Assembly (NCBI GenBank): GCA_900546345.1
Contig: URCI01000002.1
Location: 62,001 to 126,000, forward strand
Direction of reading: 5' to 3'
Origin: an uncultured Prevotella sp.
GTDB taxonomy: Bacteria; Bacteroidota; Bacteroidia; Bacteroidales; Bacteroidaceae
Length of the DNA: 64,000 nucleotides
The notes below the pieces were generated by a model. It ran no database searches. It saw nothing but the letters and a program-made list of their open reading frames with translations, and was not told the origin of the DNA. Positions 9,361 to 17,770 of the stretch are shown in pieces; position 1 is the first letter of the stretch, and every line of letters starts with the position of its first letter. The position numbers and the translations under genes were made by a program.

Positions 9361-9524
9361 AATATCAGCGACGCCTTCATTCTTTGTATTTATGTAGTTT
9401 TCAACAACTTACGAAAGCGTTGTCTAAAATCAACAATTTGGCATCAGGAGCGAGTCCGTTTAGGAGAATCGCCGTATGAAGGCAAGGAAAATGTCAATTT
9501 ATCCAACATCAATTCTTTGCAGAT

Positions 9525-9580
9525 AGTTATAAAAAAAGAAAAGCTTTGAAGAGGACTGTCACTGAGGTCCTCTTCAAAGC
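9525..9580 (-). terminator. Rho-independent terminator of feoB
   Basis: A perfect 14-bp stem (9543-9556 with 9567-9580) with a 10-nt loop. On the minus strand it is followed by a long T-rich run (plus-strand A-rich 9530-9542). It lies 40 nt past the feoB stop. Confidence 0.9.
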
Positions 9581-9619
9581 GCAATAATATGGAAAGAATT
9601 CCTGCCTACCAGGGAGGGC

Positions 9620-12145
9620 TTACATCAACAGCATACCTACCTGATAGACAATAGCTGAAACGATCCAAGCCAAAAGTGTAGTATAGCAAGCAGCAAAGCC
9701 TGCCCACTTCCAAGATCCCGTCTCACCCTTTATAGCCGCTATAGTAGCGACACATGGGAAGTAGAGCAAGACAAACAGCAGGAAGCAAAAAGCCGTAAGG
9801 GTAGCTATAGGGCGAGCTTGCTCTACTGTAATACCATGCATCTTGGCGATATCAGCTGTGATCGCTTTGTTGAGATGCTCATATTTGCCACTCTCGTCAT
9901 TATATTGCTTATCATCGGAGTAGCTGTCATCATTTGCGTACAATACGCCCATCGTGGAAGCCACAATCTCTTTTGCACCTACGCCTGCAATGATGCCAAC
10001 ATCAAATTTCCAGTTAAAGCCCTGGGGATAGAAAACTGGTTCTACGGCCTTTCCTATTCTACCAATATAACTTTGTTCTTGTTGCTGTTGAACAGAGAGT
10101 TGGTCATTATGCGGAAAATATCCCAAAGCCCACACGATGACGGTCGCAACAAGAATGATGCCGCCCATCTTTTTTAAGTACTGACGCCCTTTCTCCCAAG
10201 TATGGCGGAAGACAGCCTTAGCCGTAGGGAAGCGATAGGGCGGTAGCTCCATCACAAATGGTGTGTCTTCACCCTTCACGACATATTTAGTCATCAGTTT
10301 AGAGATGATAACAGCCATCAAGATGCCAATAAGATAGAGCGACATCATCACCAGCCATTGTGTATTCCGGGTGAAGAAAGTGCAGATGATCATAATATAG
10401 ATAGGAATACGAGCCTCACAGCTCATCAACGGTAAGACCATCATAGTGACCAAGCGTGAGCGGTGGCTTTCTATCGTACGCGTAGCCATCACAGCCGGAA
10501 CATTACATCCAAAGCCCATGATAAGAGGAATGAAAGATTTGCCATGCAATCCCATCTTATGCATGAGCTTATCCATGATAAATGCAGCCCGCGCCATGTA
10601 ACCCGAATCCTCCATGATTGAGATAAAGAAGTAAAGAATGAGAATCTGAGGCAAGAAGACGATGACAGATCCTACACCACCTATAATACCATCGACAAGC
10701 ATCGCCTTCACCGGACCTTCTGGCATTAACCGTCCAATGGCATCACCCAACATGCCAACAAGGGAATCGATCCAATCCATCGGATAAGAGCCAAGACTAA
10801 AAGTGGCAAAGAACATGAATGCGATCAGCAGCAGGAAGATAGGGAAGCCCACAACTTTGTTGGTCAGAATACGGTCCAGCACATGTGTGATCTGATAGGT
10901 ATCCTCTTTATGACCTTCCTCGTATGCGGCCTCATTCAGTGCACCATGGATAAAACCATATTTGGCATCCATAATCGCTGTTTCCGCGTCTTCTTTGGTT
11001 TCTTCCTTAACACGTTTTTCTGCTTGGTCACGATGAAAGAAGATCTCTTTGGCATCAGGCAATGCACTTACAAACTTTTCCACATCTTGGTCATGCTCCA
11101 GCAACTTAATGGCCAAATAACGTGTAGAATAGAGTTCACGTACATTCTCTTCCTTCTTAAGATGTTCTTGTATCTCGCTGATACCATGCTCTATTTCGTG
11201 TCCATGATTGATGTGGATGTGTCGATAATGAGATTGCGTATCTTCGGTTCCCTCGTAAACTTCAATGATCTGATGAAACAGTTCATTGACACCTTTTCCA
11301 GATTTAAAGACGGTTGGAACCATCGGAACGCCAAACAATTCCGACAATTTATCATAGTCGACATGATCTCCGCGCTTTTGTGTCTCGTCAAACATGTTGA
11401 GCGCAACGACCATACGAATGTGCATATCAATGAGTTGAGTGGTAAGATAGAGATTACGTTCAAGATTGGAGGTATCAATCACATTAATAACGACATCAGG
11501 GGTCTTTTCGATCAACTGCTTCCTGACATATAATTCTTCAGGAGAGTAAGCGGAAAGAGAATAGGTACCAGGCAGGTCGACAATATTGAATTGATATCCC
11601 TCAAAACTCGCATGCCCTTCTTTGGCATCGACTGTTACTCCCGAATAGTTGCCCACGCGCTCATGGGCACCCGATGCAAAATTAAAAAAAGATGTCTTTC
11701 CGCAATTTGGGTTTCCTACCAATGCGACATTGATGACTTTGTGTTCTTGAAGCGCAACTTTTTCCATTAAATCCGTAGAATCCTCATAGGATTTATCATT
11801 GGGCCGAAGAGCAACATCAAGATCGACATCATTATTATCGGTGGCAAAACTATCCTGAGCCGACAAATCCGAGGCACATGCTTTTTCTATGCGGTCTTTC
11901 TCTTCTTTCTTCTTAGCCTCCTCTGCCGTAACTACCTCTATCATATTTGCCTCACTATGACGCAGACTGACTTCGTATCCCAAAATACGATATTTCACCG
12001 GATCTTTAAGAGGTGCATTCAGTAAGACTTCAACCTTATTACCTTTGACGAATCCCATCTCCACGATACGTTTCCGAAAGCCACCGTGACCGTTGACTTT
12101 AACGATAACGCCACTTTCACCCGTATGCAGTTCAGATAATTTCAT
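9620..12145 (-). CDS. feoB: FeoA-FeoB fusion, ferrous iron transporter
   Basis: 841 aa inner-membrane Fe(II) importer. Residues 1-75 are a FeoA-type SH3-like domain (MKLSELHTGESGVIVKVNG). A charged linker follows. The GTPase domain begins with the G1 loop GNPNCGKTSFFN near residue 143, then NYSGVTVD (G2), DLPGTYSLSAYSPEE (G3) and ALNMFDE (G4). The C-terminal half has repeated hydrophobic helices and the two Gate regions, including IPLIMGFGCNVPAVMATRT near residue 545. The FeoA-FeoB fusion is common in Bacteroidales. The gene is divergent from the rlmD operon across a 221-nt promoter region and ends in a strong terminator, so it is probably monocistronic. Regulation by iron is likely from family knowledge, but no operator could be identified. 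Confidence 0.96.
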   Translation of the reverse strand: MKLSELHTGESGVIVKVNGHGGFRKRIVEMGFVKGNKVEVLLNAPLKDPVKYRILGYEVSLRHSEANMIEVVTAEEAKKKEEKDRIEKACASDLSAQDSFATDNNDVDLDVALRPNDKSYEDSTDLMEKVALQEHKVINVALVGNPNCGKTSFFNFASGAHERVGNYSGVTVDAKEGHASFEGYQFNIVDLPGTYSLSAYSPEELYVRKQLIEKTPDVVINVIDTSNLERNLYLTTQLIDMHIRMVVALNMFDETQKRGDHVDYDKLSELFGVPMVPTVFKSGKGVNELFHQIIEVYEGTEDTQSHYRHIHINHGHEIEHGISEIQEHLKKEENVRELYSTRYLAIKLLEHDQDVEKFVSALPDAKEIFFHRDQAEKRVKEETKEDAETAIMDAKYGFIHGALNEAAYEEGHKEDTYQITHVLDRILTNKVVGFPIFLLLIAFMFFATFSLGSYPMDWIDSLVGMLGDAIGRLMPEGPVKAMLVDGIIGGVGSVIVFLPQILILYFFISIMEDSGYMARAAFIMDKLMHKMGLHGKSFIPLIMGFGCNVPAVMATRTIESHRSRLVTMMVLPLMSCEARIPIYIMIICTFFTRNTQWLVMMSLYLIGILMAVIISKLMTKYVVKGEDTPFVMELPPYRFPTAKAVFRHTWEKGRQYLKKMGGIILVATVIVWALGYFPHNDQLSVQQQQEQSYIGRIGKAVEPVFYPQGFNWKFDVGIIAGVGAKEIVASTMGVLYANDDSYSDDKQYNDESGKYEHLNKAITADIAKMHGITVEQARPIATLTAFCFLLFVLLYFPCVATIAAIKGETGSWKWAGFAACYTTLLAWIVSAIVYQVGMLLM

Positions 12146-12176
12146 AATTTACTTCTCCTGTCTTTTTTATTTTATG

Positions 12177-12184
12177 CAAAGTTA
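12177..12184 (-). promoter_or_regulatory. -7 box of the feoB promoter
   Basis: Minus-strand TAACTTTG followed by CA, 32 nt upstream of the feoB ATG. It is in the divergent region shared with rlmD. No convincing -33 box is seen, which would fit an activated promoter but does not prove it. Confidence 0.6.
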
Positions 12185-12310
12185 CAAATTAAATCTCGGA
12201 TAACCCATCCGCAGAATGTGTTTCTCCGCAAAATACCTAAAAATAATGAGCCGATCATCATGACCAGGAGCCGAGAGCCGAGGAACATCAAGAATTATAT
12301 GATGTAATAT

Positions 12311-12341
12311 TTTGCGTAACAGAGTTTTTTCTTTAACTTTG
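12311..12341 (+). promoter_or_regulatory. Promoter of the rlmD operon
   Basis: TTTG at 12311-12314, a 19-nt spacer, then TAACTTTG at 12334-12341. This is a textbook Bacteroidota promoter, 26 nt before the rlmD ATG. It probably drives the whole 12.4-16.8 kb run. Confidence 0.8.
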
Positions 12342-12366
12342 CAAACAGAAAATAATATTTAAAACA

Positions 12367-13827
12367 ATGGGAAGAAAGCGTCAATCATTACCAATCATAG
12401 AAAATGTTACTATCGAATCGATAGCAGCCGAAGGCATGAGCTTATTTCATCACGATGACAAAGTGGTGTTTGTTCCGTTTGGAGTACCCGGCGACGTTGT
12501 TGACGTTCAAATCGTGAAGAAGAAACACAAATACAACGAAGGTCGAATCATTAACATGATCCAGAAGAGCAACCGCCGCATCGACCCCATGTGTGAGCAT
12601 TTTGGCATTTGCGGAGGCTGTAAATGGCAGATGCTGTCATATGACGACCAGCTTGCTGCCAAACAACAGCAAGTGCACGATCAATTAACACGCATCGGTA
12701 AGATCAAATTGCCTGAATTCAATACGATTCTTGGTTCTGTAAAGATCAGCGAGTATCGCAACAAGCTGGAATTTGGATGCTGTGACAGAAGATGGTTTAC
12801 TCACGAAGAACTCCAAGACCCGTCATTGGATTTGGAGCATGGCAACCATTCTGCCATTGGATTCCATATACCTGGCGCGTTTGACAAAATCTATCTCATT
12901 CACAAATGCTGGTTGATGGACAACCTTCACAATGAAATTCGAAACGAGATAGAGACTTATGCCAAGAGCATCGGGATGACTTTCTACGATGTCCGGCAGC
13001 AAAGAGGACTTCTACGCAACCTGATGTTCCGTAATTCCAACACAGGAGAGTGGATGCTATTATTACAATTCCACTATGACCAGCAGGGCGATAATGAGAA
13101 GGCTATGAAACTGCTTCAGTATATTGCTGATCGCTTTCCACAAATCACCTCACTGATCTATACGGACAATCAAAAAGGAAACGACTCATTGGCGGATTTG
13201 GATCTTAAGACCTACAAAGGGAAGGACTTTATCTTTGAAGCCATGGAAGATCTGAAATTCAAGGTTGGACCCAAGAGTTTTTATCAGACCAACACAGAGC
13301 AGGCCTATCAACTTTACAAAGTAGTACGCGAATTCTGCTTCATGCCCATTGAGAATCAAGAGCCGTTCACCGAAGTCCCTTTGCTCTATGATCTCTACAC
13401 TGGTACTGGCACCATTGCCAATTTCGTGGCTAGAAGAGCCAAACACGTCATCGGCATAGAATATGTCGAAGAAGCCATAGCAGATGCTAAAGAAAACAGC
13501 AAGATCAACAACATAGACAACACCACCTTCTTCGCTGGTGACATGAAAGATATCCTCACGGATGAATTCATCAAAGAGCATGGACGCCCAGAGATTATCG
13601 TCACAGATCCGCCTCGCGCGGGCATGCACCCAGATGTCGTAAACGTCATTCTGAATGCCCGGCCGAAACGTTTGGTCTATGTCAGTTGCAATCCGGCAAC
13701 ACAAGCCCGGGATCTTCAACTGCTGGACGCAGGATTTGAAGTAAAAGCTGTCCAGCCCGTAGATATGTTTCCACATACGTCTCACGTGGAAAATGTGGTG
13801 CTGATGACTCGGAGATCAGATTTCTAA
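12367..13827 (+). CDS. rlmD: 23S rRNA (uracil-5-)-methyltransferase, RlmD/RumA family
   Basis: 486 aa. SAM-dependent m5U methyltransferase of 23S rRNA, with a [4Fe-4S] cluster. A TRAM RNA-binding domain fills the first 70 residues. The cluster cysteines C76, C82 and C85 lie in CEHFGICGGC, and a fourth is probably the cysteine of HKCWL near residue 180. The methyltransferase domain shows SFYQTNTEQAY near 305, LYDLYTGTGTIANF near 340, DPPRAGMHP near 418 and YVSCNPATQARDL with the catalytic C441. Two or more RumA-type paralogues are common in this phylum, so the exact uracil target is not certain. It heads a tightly packed operon with regulator and transporter genes; the next start is 14 nt away. 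Confidence 0.9.
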   Translation: MGRKRQSLPIIENVTIESIAAEGMSLFHHDDKVVFVPFGVPGDVVDVQIVKKKHKYNEGRIINMIQKSNRRIDPMCEHFGICGGCKWQMLSYDDQLAAKQQQVHDQLTRIGKIKLPEFNTILGSVKISEYRNKLEFGCCDRRWFTHEELQDPSLDLEHGNHSAIGFHIPGAFDKIYLIHKCWLMDNLHNEIRNEIETYAKSIGMTFYDVRQQRGLLRNLMFRNSNTGEWMLLLQFHYDQQGDNEKAMKLLQYIADRFPQITSLIYTDNQKGNDSLADLDLKTYKGKDFIFEAMEDLKFKVGPKSFYQTNTEQAYQLYKVVREFCFMPIENQEPFTEVPLLYDLYTGTGTIANFVARRAKHVIGIEYVEEAIADAKENSKINNIDNTTFFAGDMKDILTDEFIKEHGRPEIIVTDPPRAGMHPDVVNVILNARPKRLVYVSCNPATQARDLQLLDAGFEVKAVQPVDMFPHTSHVENVVLMTRRSDF

Positions 13828-13841
13828 ATCTATATTTTCAA

Positions 13842-14411
13842 ATGTCTCAGACTTTATACATCAAGAATATGGTATGCGACCGTTGCAAAATGGCCGTTGA
13901 ACAGATCGTGAAGCAAACAGGCCTACATCCGACGGCCGTTGAGCTAGGAAGTATCACCGTGCATGAGGATCATATCATCAACGATAAACGTCAGCAATTG
14001 GCATCGTCGCTCAAGGCCATAGGCTTTGAACTGCTTGAAGATCAACGTCAGCAACTAATGCACCAAGTCAAAACTGCAATCATCGACCTGGTTCATTACA
14101 GCACGTCAAGACCGCAACTGACCCTCAGTGCCTTCCTTTCTGAACAATTTCATGTAGATTATAGCAGACTCAGCAAGCTCTTCAGCGAGTGCACAGGCAT
14201 GACAATAGAAAGATACTACATGCTACAGCGAGTAGAGAAAGTGAAGGAACTTCTCAAGTATGATGAACTGACATTGACTCAGATAGCTCAGCAGATGAAC
14301 TACTCGAGTGTGGCCTATCTGAGCAGCCAATTCAAAAACGTTACGGGCATGACTCCATCAAAATTTAAATCATTAAATACTAATACGCGCATAGCCCTGG
14401 ATAAAATCTAA
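13842..14411 (+). CDS. AraC-type regulator with N-terminal HMA-like metal-binding domain
   Basis: 189 aa. Residues 1-65 have the spacing and pattern of a heavy-metal-associated fold, with NMVCDRC at about residues 9-15 in place of the usual GMTCxxC. Residues 85-180 form an AraC-family double helix-turn-helix, with the second-helix signature LTQIAQQMNYSSVAYLSSQFKNVTGMTPSKFK. HMA-like/AraC proteins of this size occur in Bacteroidota, often near metal-resistance genes; that is recalled family knowledge. The CxxC suggests sensing of a soft metal such as copper, or a redox role, but this is inference. It lies inside the rlmD operon (14 nt after rlmD, 10 nt before the exporter), so it may control its own operon or the divergent feoB. 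Confidence 0.85.
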   Translation: MSQTLYIKNMVCDRCKMAVEQIVKQTGLHPTAVELGSITVHEDHIINDKRQQLASSLKAIGFELLEDQRQQLMHQVKTAIIDLVHYSTSRPQLTLSAFLSEQFHVDYSRLSKLFSECTGMTIERYYMLQRVEKVKELLKYDELTLTQIAQQMNYSSVAYLSSQFKNVTGMTPSKFKSLNTNTRIALDKI

Positions 14412-14421
14412 AAGGTGATAT

Positions 14422-15321
14422 ATGAAAAATATGGATTTCAGACAGTCATGGCCCTATCATCTTCTCGGTATCCTTGTGGTACTGACGTGGGGGGTTACCT
14501 TTGTCAATTCCAAAGTGCTACTGAATCATGGATTGATGGCACACGAGATCTTTACACTCCGCTTTCTTTTCGCCTGGATCTGTATATGGCTGATATCTCC
14601 TAAAAAACTTTGGTGCGACAACATTCACGATGAATTGCTGATGATACTTCTGGGTATTACCGGAGGTTCTCTTTACTTTGTGACAGAAAATGTTGCCGTC
14701 AAAGTCGGATATGTCAACAATGTATCTTTTATCGTATGTACAGCTCCTTTGCTAACTACCATACTAGCCCTTCTCTTTCTCAAGGACATCCATGCCAATC
14801 GCCAACTCGTTATTGGGTCTGTATTGGCTACGATGGGAGTGGCGCTCGTTGTCTTTAATGGTCAATTCATACTAAAGATCAATCCATTAGGTGACATATT
14901 GGCCCTTTCAGCCTCACTGTGCTGGGCAATATACAGCATCTTAATGAGATATGTCAACCATTATAGTAGCGTTTTTATTACTCGCAAGGTCTTTTTTTAC
15001 GGACTTGTTACCATAGTACCCTTTTATTATATCCGCCCCTGGAATTTTCCTTTGCAAGGATTTATGCAACCAGCAGTATGGGGCAATTTGCTTTTTCTTG
15101 GTATTGTGGCAAGTTTTGCCTGCTTTGCCTTGTGGAGTCTTGTGATAAAGAAAATAGGTGCCATCTCTGCCAGTAACTATATCTATCTCAACCCCATCAG
15201 TACAGTTGCAGCGAGCGCTATCGTATTGCATGAGCACATGACTGTCTTGGCATGCATGGGAGCCATCAGCATTCTGTTGGGTGTATACACCGTCAGCAAA
15301 GCGCTGCCGCAAAGAGCATAG
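14422..15321 (+). CDS. DMT-superfamily transporter (EamA family)
   Basis: 299 aa with about ten predicted membrane helices, the normal size for an EamA/RhaT-type drug/metabolite transporter with two five-helix repeats. First-repeat features include LTWGVTFVNSKVLL near residue 21-35 and GGSLYFVTENVAVK near 80. The second repeat begins near residue 155 with GDILALSASLCWAIYSILMR and ends with YLNPISTVAASAIVLHE. The ATG at 14422 is preceded by AAAGGTG, which could act as a weak ribosome site. The substrate cannot be told from sequence. Its position between an HMA-AraC regulator and a FetAB-like pair makes metal or metabolite export possible. Confidence 0.88.
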   Translation: MKNMDFRQSWPYHLLGILVVLTWGVTFVNSKVLLNHGLMAHEIFTLRFLFAWICIWLISPKKLWCDNIHDELLMILLGITGGSLYFVTENVAVKVGYVNNVSFIVCTAPLLTTILALLFLKDIHANRQLVIGSVLATMGVALVVFNGQFILKINPLGDILALSASLCWAIYSILMRYVNHYSSVFITRKVFFYGLVTIVPFYYIRPWNFPLQGFMQPAVWGNLLFLGIVASFACFALWSLVIKKIGAISASNYIYLNPISTVAASAIVLHEHMTVLACMGAISILLGVYTVSKALPQRA

Positions 15322-15359
15322 GAAATAGGGGACAGGCATAGCGAAAAGAATCATAATAA

Positions 15360-16025
15360 ATGGACAAGATGATCAAGAATTTTGACTTTGCGTCATATGA
15401 AGATCCTGGAATATTGGAATTCAAAGACGTTGTGATAGGAGAGCGCATACCCAAACTCTCGATGGTCGCATGTGCCGGCAAAGTATCAACAATCATCATC
15501 GATCCGGTACACGGCCATCAATTGATAATGGCCATTCTTGGACTGGGCAAAACCAAGAGTGGCTATATCACCATAGATGGGGAATTGGTGACTTTTGGAT
15601 CAGGTTCTTTCTTTCGCCAAATGATGTGTTATGTCCCACATGCCCTTCCCCAAATAGAAATGACCGTAGAAGATCTTTGCCAACAAGCTTTCCACCAAGC
15701 CAACGGTAAGACACTGAGTCTGGAAAACCTAACTACGGCATGGAAAGAATTGGAGATTGAGTCAGCAATTTGGAAAAAGGATATTCGCAAGGTTTCTCAA
15801 GACGACTTATGGCTGATCATGTTATCATTGGCTCCTATGTTTATGGGACCCATCGTATTGATGGAAGAGCCTGTTGTGAAAACGGAAGCTGTCTACTCTT
15901 TTATCAGTCAGTTGGCCCAGCAAGGGAAAGAAGTGATTTGTACCACACAATCGCACCCTTTCCCTTCTTATCAAGCAGTTGACTTGACTGCCAATCAATT
16001 TTCCGAAACCTCAAAAAATGAATAA
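15360..16025 (+). CDS. FetA-like ABC ATPase with eroded nucleotide-binding motifs
   Basis: 221 aa, the size of a FetA-type ABC ATPase. The domain order is recognisable but key motifs are damaged. Where Walker A (GxxGxGKS/T) should be, near residues 45-58, the protein has IIIDPVHGHQLIMAILGL, with no GKS/T. The signature loop (LSGGQ) is replaced by KVSQDDLWL near 143. Walker B is PIVLMEEP near 163, and a switch-like residue follows in CTTQSHPF. The frame is intact and its stop overlaps the next start by 8 nt, so the gene is still translated with its permease partner. ATP hydrolysis seems doubtful. It may be a structural subunit, or the pair may be decaying. Assignment rests on position next to a FetB-like permease and on overall ABC layout. 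Confidence 0.7.
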   Translation: MDKMIKNFDFASYEDPGILEFKDVVIGERIPKLSMVACAGKVSTIIIDPVHGHQLIMAILGLGKTKSGYITIDGELVTFGSGSFFRQMMCYVPHALPQIEMTVEDLCQQAFHQANGKTLSLENLTTAWKELEIESAIWKKDIRKVSQDDLWLIMLSLAPMFMGPIVLMEEPVVKTEAVYSFISQLAQQGKEVICTTQSHPFPSYQAVDLTANQFSETSKNE

Positions 16026-16806
16026 TGCCATGATGAGTATAAATATTATTGGAAAACTATTATTTTGCTTGCTATTAGTGTCAGTGCCCTTCGTATTGAA
16101 CAATACGCTTAAACTCAACATTAGCGATAAATTGCTGAAGGGAGGGATCAGTCTGCTGGTACTACTGGTTATCTATTGTGCAATTCTATCCTTTGCCATT
16201 TGGCAGAGCCATCTGTGGATCACCCTGTTGACCTCATTCCTCATAGTTGGAATTACATGTGTTTGGTCATTGATCCGATTTCATCTCAAAATGCAGCGGC
16301 TACTGATACCTTCCCTTGCCGGGCTATCATCAGTCATGCTGATTTTAGCCCCAGTATCAGCACTTCTCATCTCACCGGCTCACCAATCTTTCTCACCCGA
16401 GTATTTTATTCCTATCGTAGGTATGTTAAGTGGGTTTATTGCCTACAATACGTCTCGGGGATTAAAGAGATATTATGTTGGATTGAGATATCATGCTGCA
16501 CTTTATTATTACTTGTTGGGTAATGGGTGCACCCACCATCAAGCCGTAAACTATTTCTTTCGCCGCTCTCTGCAAAGCACGGTCTTTTGGGTACTGCGCT
16601 ATGTCTCGACTACTGTCGCCACGGCATCACCATGCTTACTACTAGTCTTGGTGTGGGCACACTTTCCGATTGTGAGTGCTGCCATACTCAACTTAATGTT
16701 TCTCTTGGCTGTGGTATCAGGCTCAATGATCTCACTGACCATTACGTTGTGGGTTGCCCGCCGATACACCTTCGACAAGTACAGCCGTCTTCAGCCAGTC
16801 TCGTAA
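16018..16806 (+). CDS. FetB-like (UPF0014) ABC permease
   Basis: 262 aa with about seven hydrophobic segments. The middle of the protein fits the UPF0014/FetB family: YFIPIVGMLSGFIAYNTSRGLKRY-type order, where FetB has PIxGMxxGN and a following LxRL, then a cytoplasmic stretch near residues 165-190 and two late membrane helices (ILNLMFLLAVVSGSMISL). FetAB exports iron in E. coli. Several usually conserved FetB positions differ here, including the N of PIxGMxxGN, so this is a diverged member. It overlaps the upstream ATPase gene by 8 nt. The last 75 nt overlap the 3' end of the convergent gene at 16732-17691. Confidence 0.65.
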   Translation: MNNAMMSINIIGKLLFCLLLVSVPFVLNNTLKLNISDKLLKGGISLLVLLVIYCAILSFAIWQSHLWITLLTSFLIVGITCVWSLIRFHLKMQRLLIPSLAGLSSVMLILAPVSALLISPAHQSFSPEYFIPIVGMLSGFIAYNTSRGLKRYYVGLRYHAALYYYLLGNGCTHHQAVNYFFRRSLQSTVFWVLRYVSTTVATASPCLLLVLVWAHFPIVSAAILNLMFLLAVVSGSMISLTITLWVARRYTFDKYSRLQPVS

Positions 16807-17691
16807 CACTCCCGCATATTGGCCTTGAGAATCAGCAATCAATATCAGTAAACGCCTTCCACCCACCAACTTGGGTCCAAGACACATACCCTCGTAATTG
16901 GCAAAGCTGTGATCGAAGAGCTTCATATTAGTTTGCCAATTAGCCAGTAGCGTTTTCTCACCCGTTCGAAGATTGAAACAAAACAACTTGCATCTCACCA
17001 TTGCGCCAACCTTCATTTTGGGAACATATGCCTCACGCTCAAGAACGAGGATACTATCACCGTTCAATGCGCACAATGAAGGCACACCAAAAGTATAGAA
17101 GGCTCCATTATGAGGAGAGATGGTCGCAGCTGAGAGTTCGTACGGAACAATGCGGCAAACATGTAGCAAACTGTCATATTCTACCAATCTTATAGGTGCC
17201 GACTCATTGCAGGTCCAAAGATGATGGTCGGAATCATTATAGGTCAATGCTTCCAATCCTTTATTCACGGGCAAAATACCCAAAGAGTCCGGCCAGGAAG
17301 TAACACGACCTGTATAGCATCCCTTCCTGTCAAACTCTACGATATGATTGACGATTTCTCCGCTCACCATCAGCGTATTTCTCTCCTGCAGAAAAGCGAT
17401 TCCTTCATCATCTCTGCCAGGTTTGTCTGATCCAAGAAAGCCTAGGTTCTTGGCAGACCTAATCACACCCGTAAGCGAGTCTACACGAATGTCAAAAACA
17501 AAAAAACCGTCATGGTCACTTTTGTCACTCACTACTGCATAATAGGAATCACCCAACCAGGCGATCCCGCTATAATTACCAGCAGGTATCGTCTTACTGA
17601 AATGTTGCTGTGGGTTTAACTGAATGCTAATTTGCGACTTAGCAATAAGCACTGGAAAAATTAGCAGGATCAATAATCGAATGCGTCTCAT
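16732..17691 (-). CDS. Exported phytase-like / esterase-like domain protein
   Basis: 319 aa. Residues 1-19 are a signal peptide (MRRIRLLILLIFPVLIAKSQ). The rest looks like the phytase-like beta-propeller domain (esterase-like activity of phytase family): GNYSGIAWLGDSYYAVVSDKS near 40, GRDDEGIAFL near 92, NKGLEALTYN near 145, and NYEGMCLGPKLVGGRRLLILIADSQ near 265. These proteins are often annotated as extracellular phosphoesterases, but catalysis is poorly established. The last 25 codons overlap the convergent FetB-like gene by 75 nt; the conserved domain ends just before or in that overlap. No terminator separates the two. The upstream region faces the ncRNA/ribE promoter, making it divergent from that transcript. 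Confidence 0.75.
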   Translation of the reverse strand: MRRIRLLILLIFPVLIAKSQISIQLNPQQHFSKTIPAGNYSGIAWLGDSYYAVVSDKSDHDGFFVFDIRVDSLTGVIRSAKNLGFLGSDKPGRDDEGIAFLQERNTLMVSGEIVNHIVEFDRKGCYTGRVTSWPDSLGILPVNKGLEALTYNDSDHHLWTCNESAPIRLVEYDSLLHVCRIVPYELSAATISPHNGAFYTFGVPSLCALNGDSILVLEREAYVPKMKVGAMVRCKLFCFNLRTGEKTLLANWQTNMKLFDHSFANYEGMCLGPKLVGGRRLLILIADSQGQYAGVLRDWLKTAVLVEGVSAGNPQRNGQ

Positions 17692-17733
17692 AGAAAATAT
17701 CTTTGATTAATAAACGCAAATTTTAATAGAATA

Positions 17734-17765
17734 TTTGGTCATATGAAATGAATCTTGTAAATTTG
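17734..17765 (+). promoter_or_regulatory. Promoter of the ribE leader RNA
   Basis: TTTG at 17734-17737, a 20-nt spacer and TAAATTTG at 17758-17765. A transcript would begin near 17771. It is the only good promoter match between 17692 and the ribE ATG at 18083. Confidence 0.75.
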
Positions 17766-17770
17766 CAAAA

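Noticed and set aside
9132..9380. 82-aa minus-strand ORF across repeat array A
   Set aside because: It is made almost wholly of the 22-nt repeats, whose period is not a multiple of three. There is no start context and no protein-like composition.
10883..11533. 216-aa plus-strand ORF opposite feoB
   Set aside because: Antisense shadow of the FeoB GTPase and linker; composition is Phe/Cys-rich and not protein-like.
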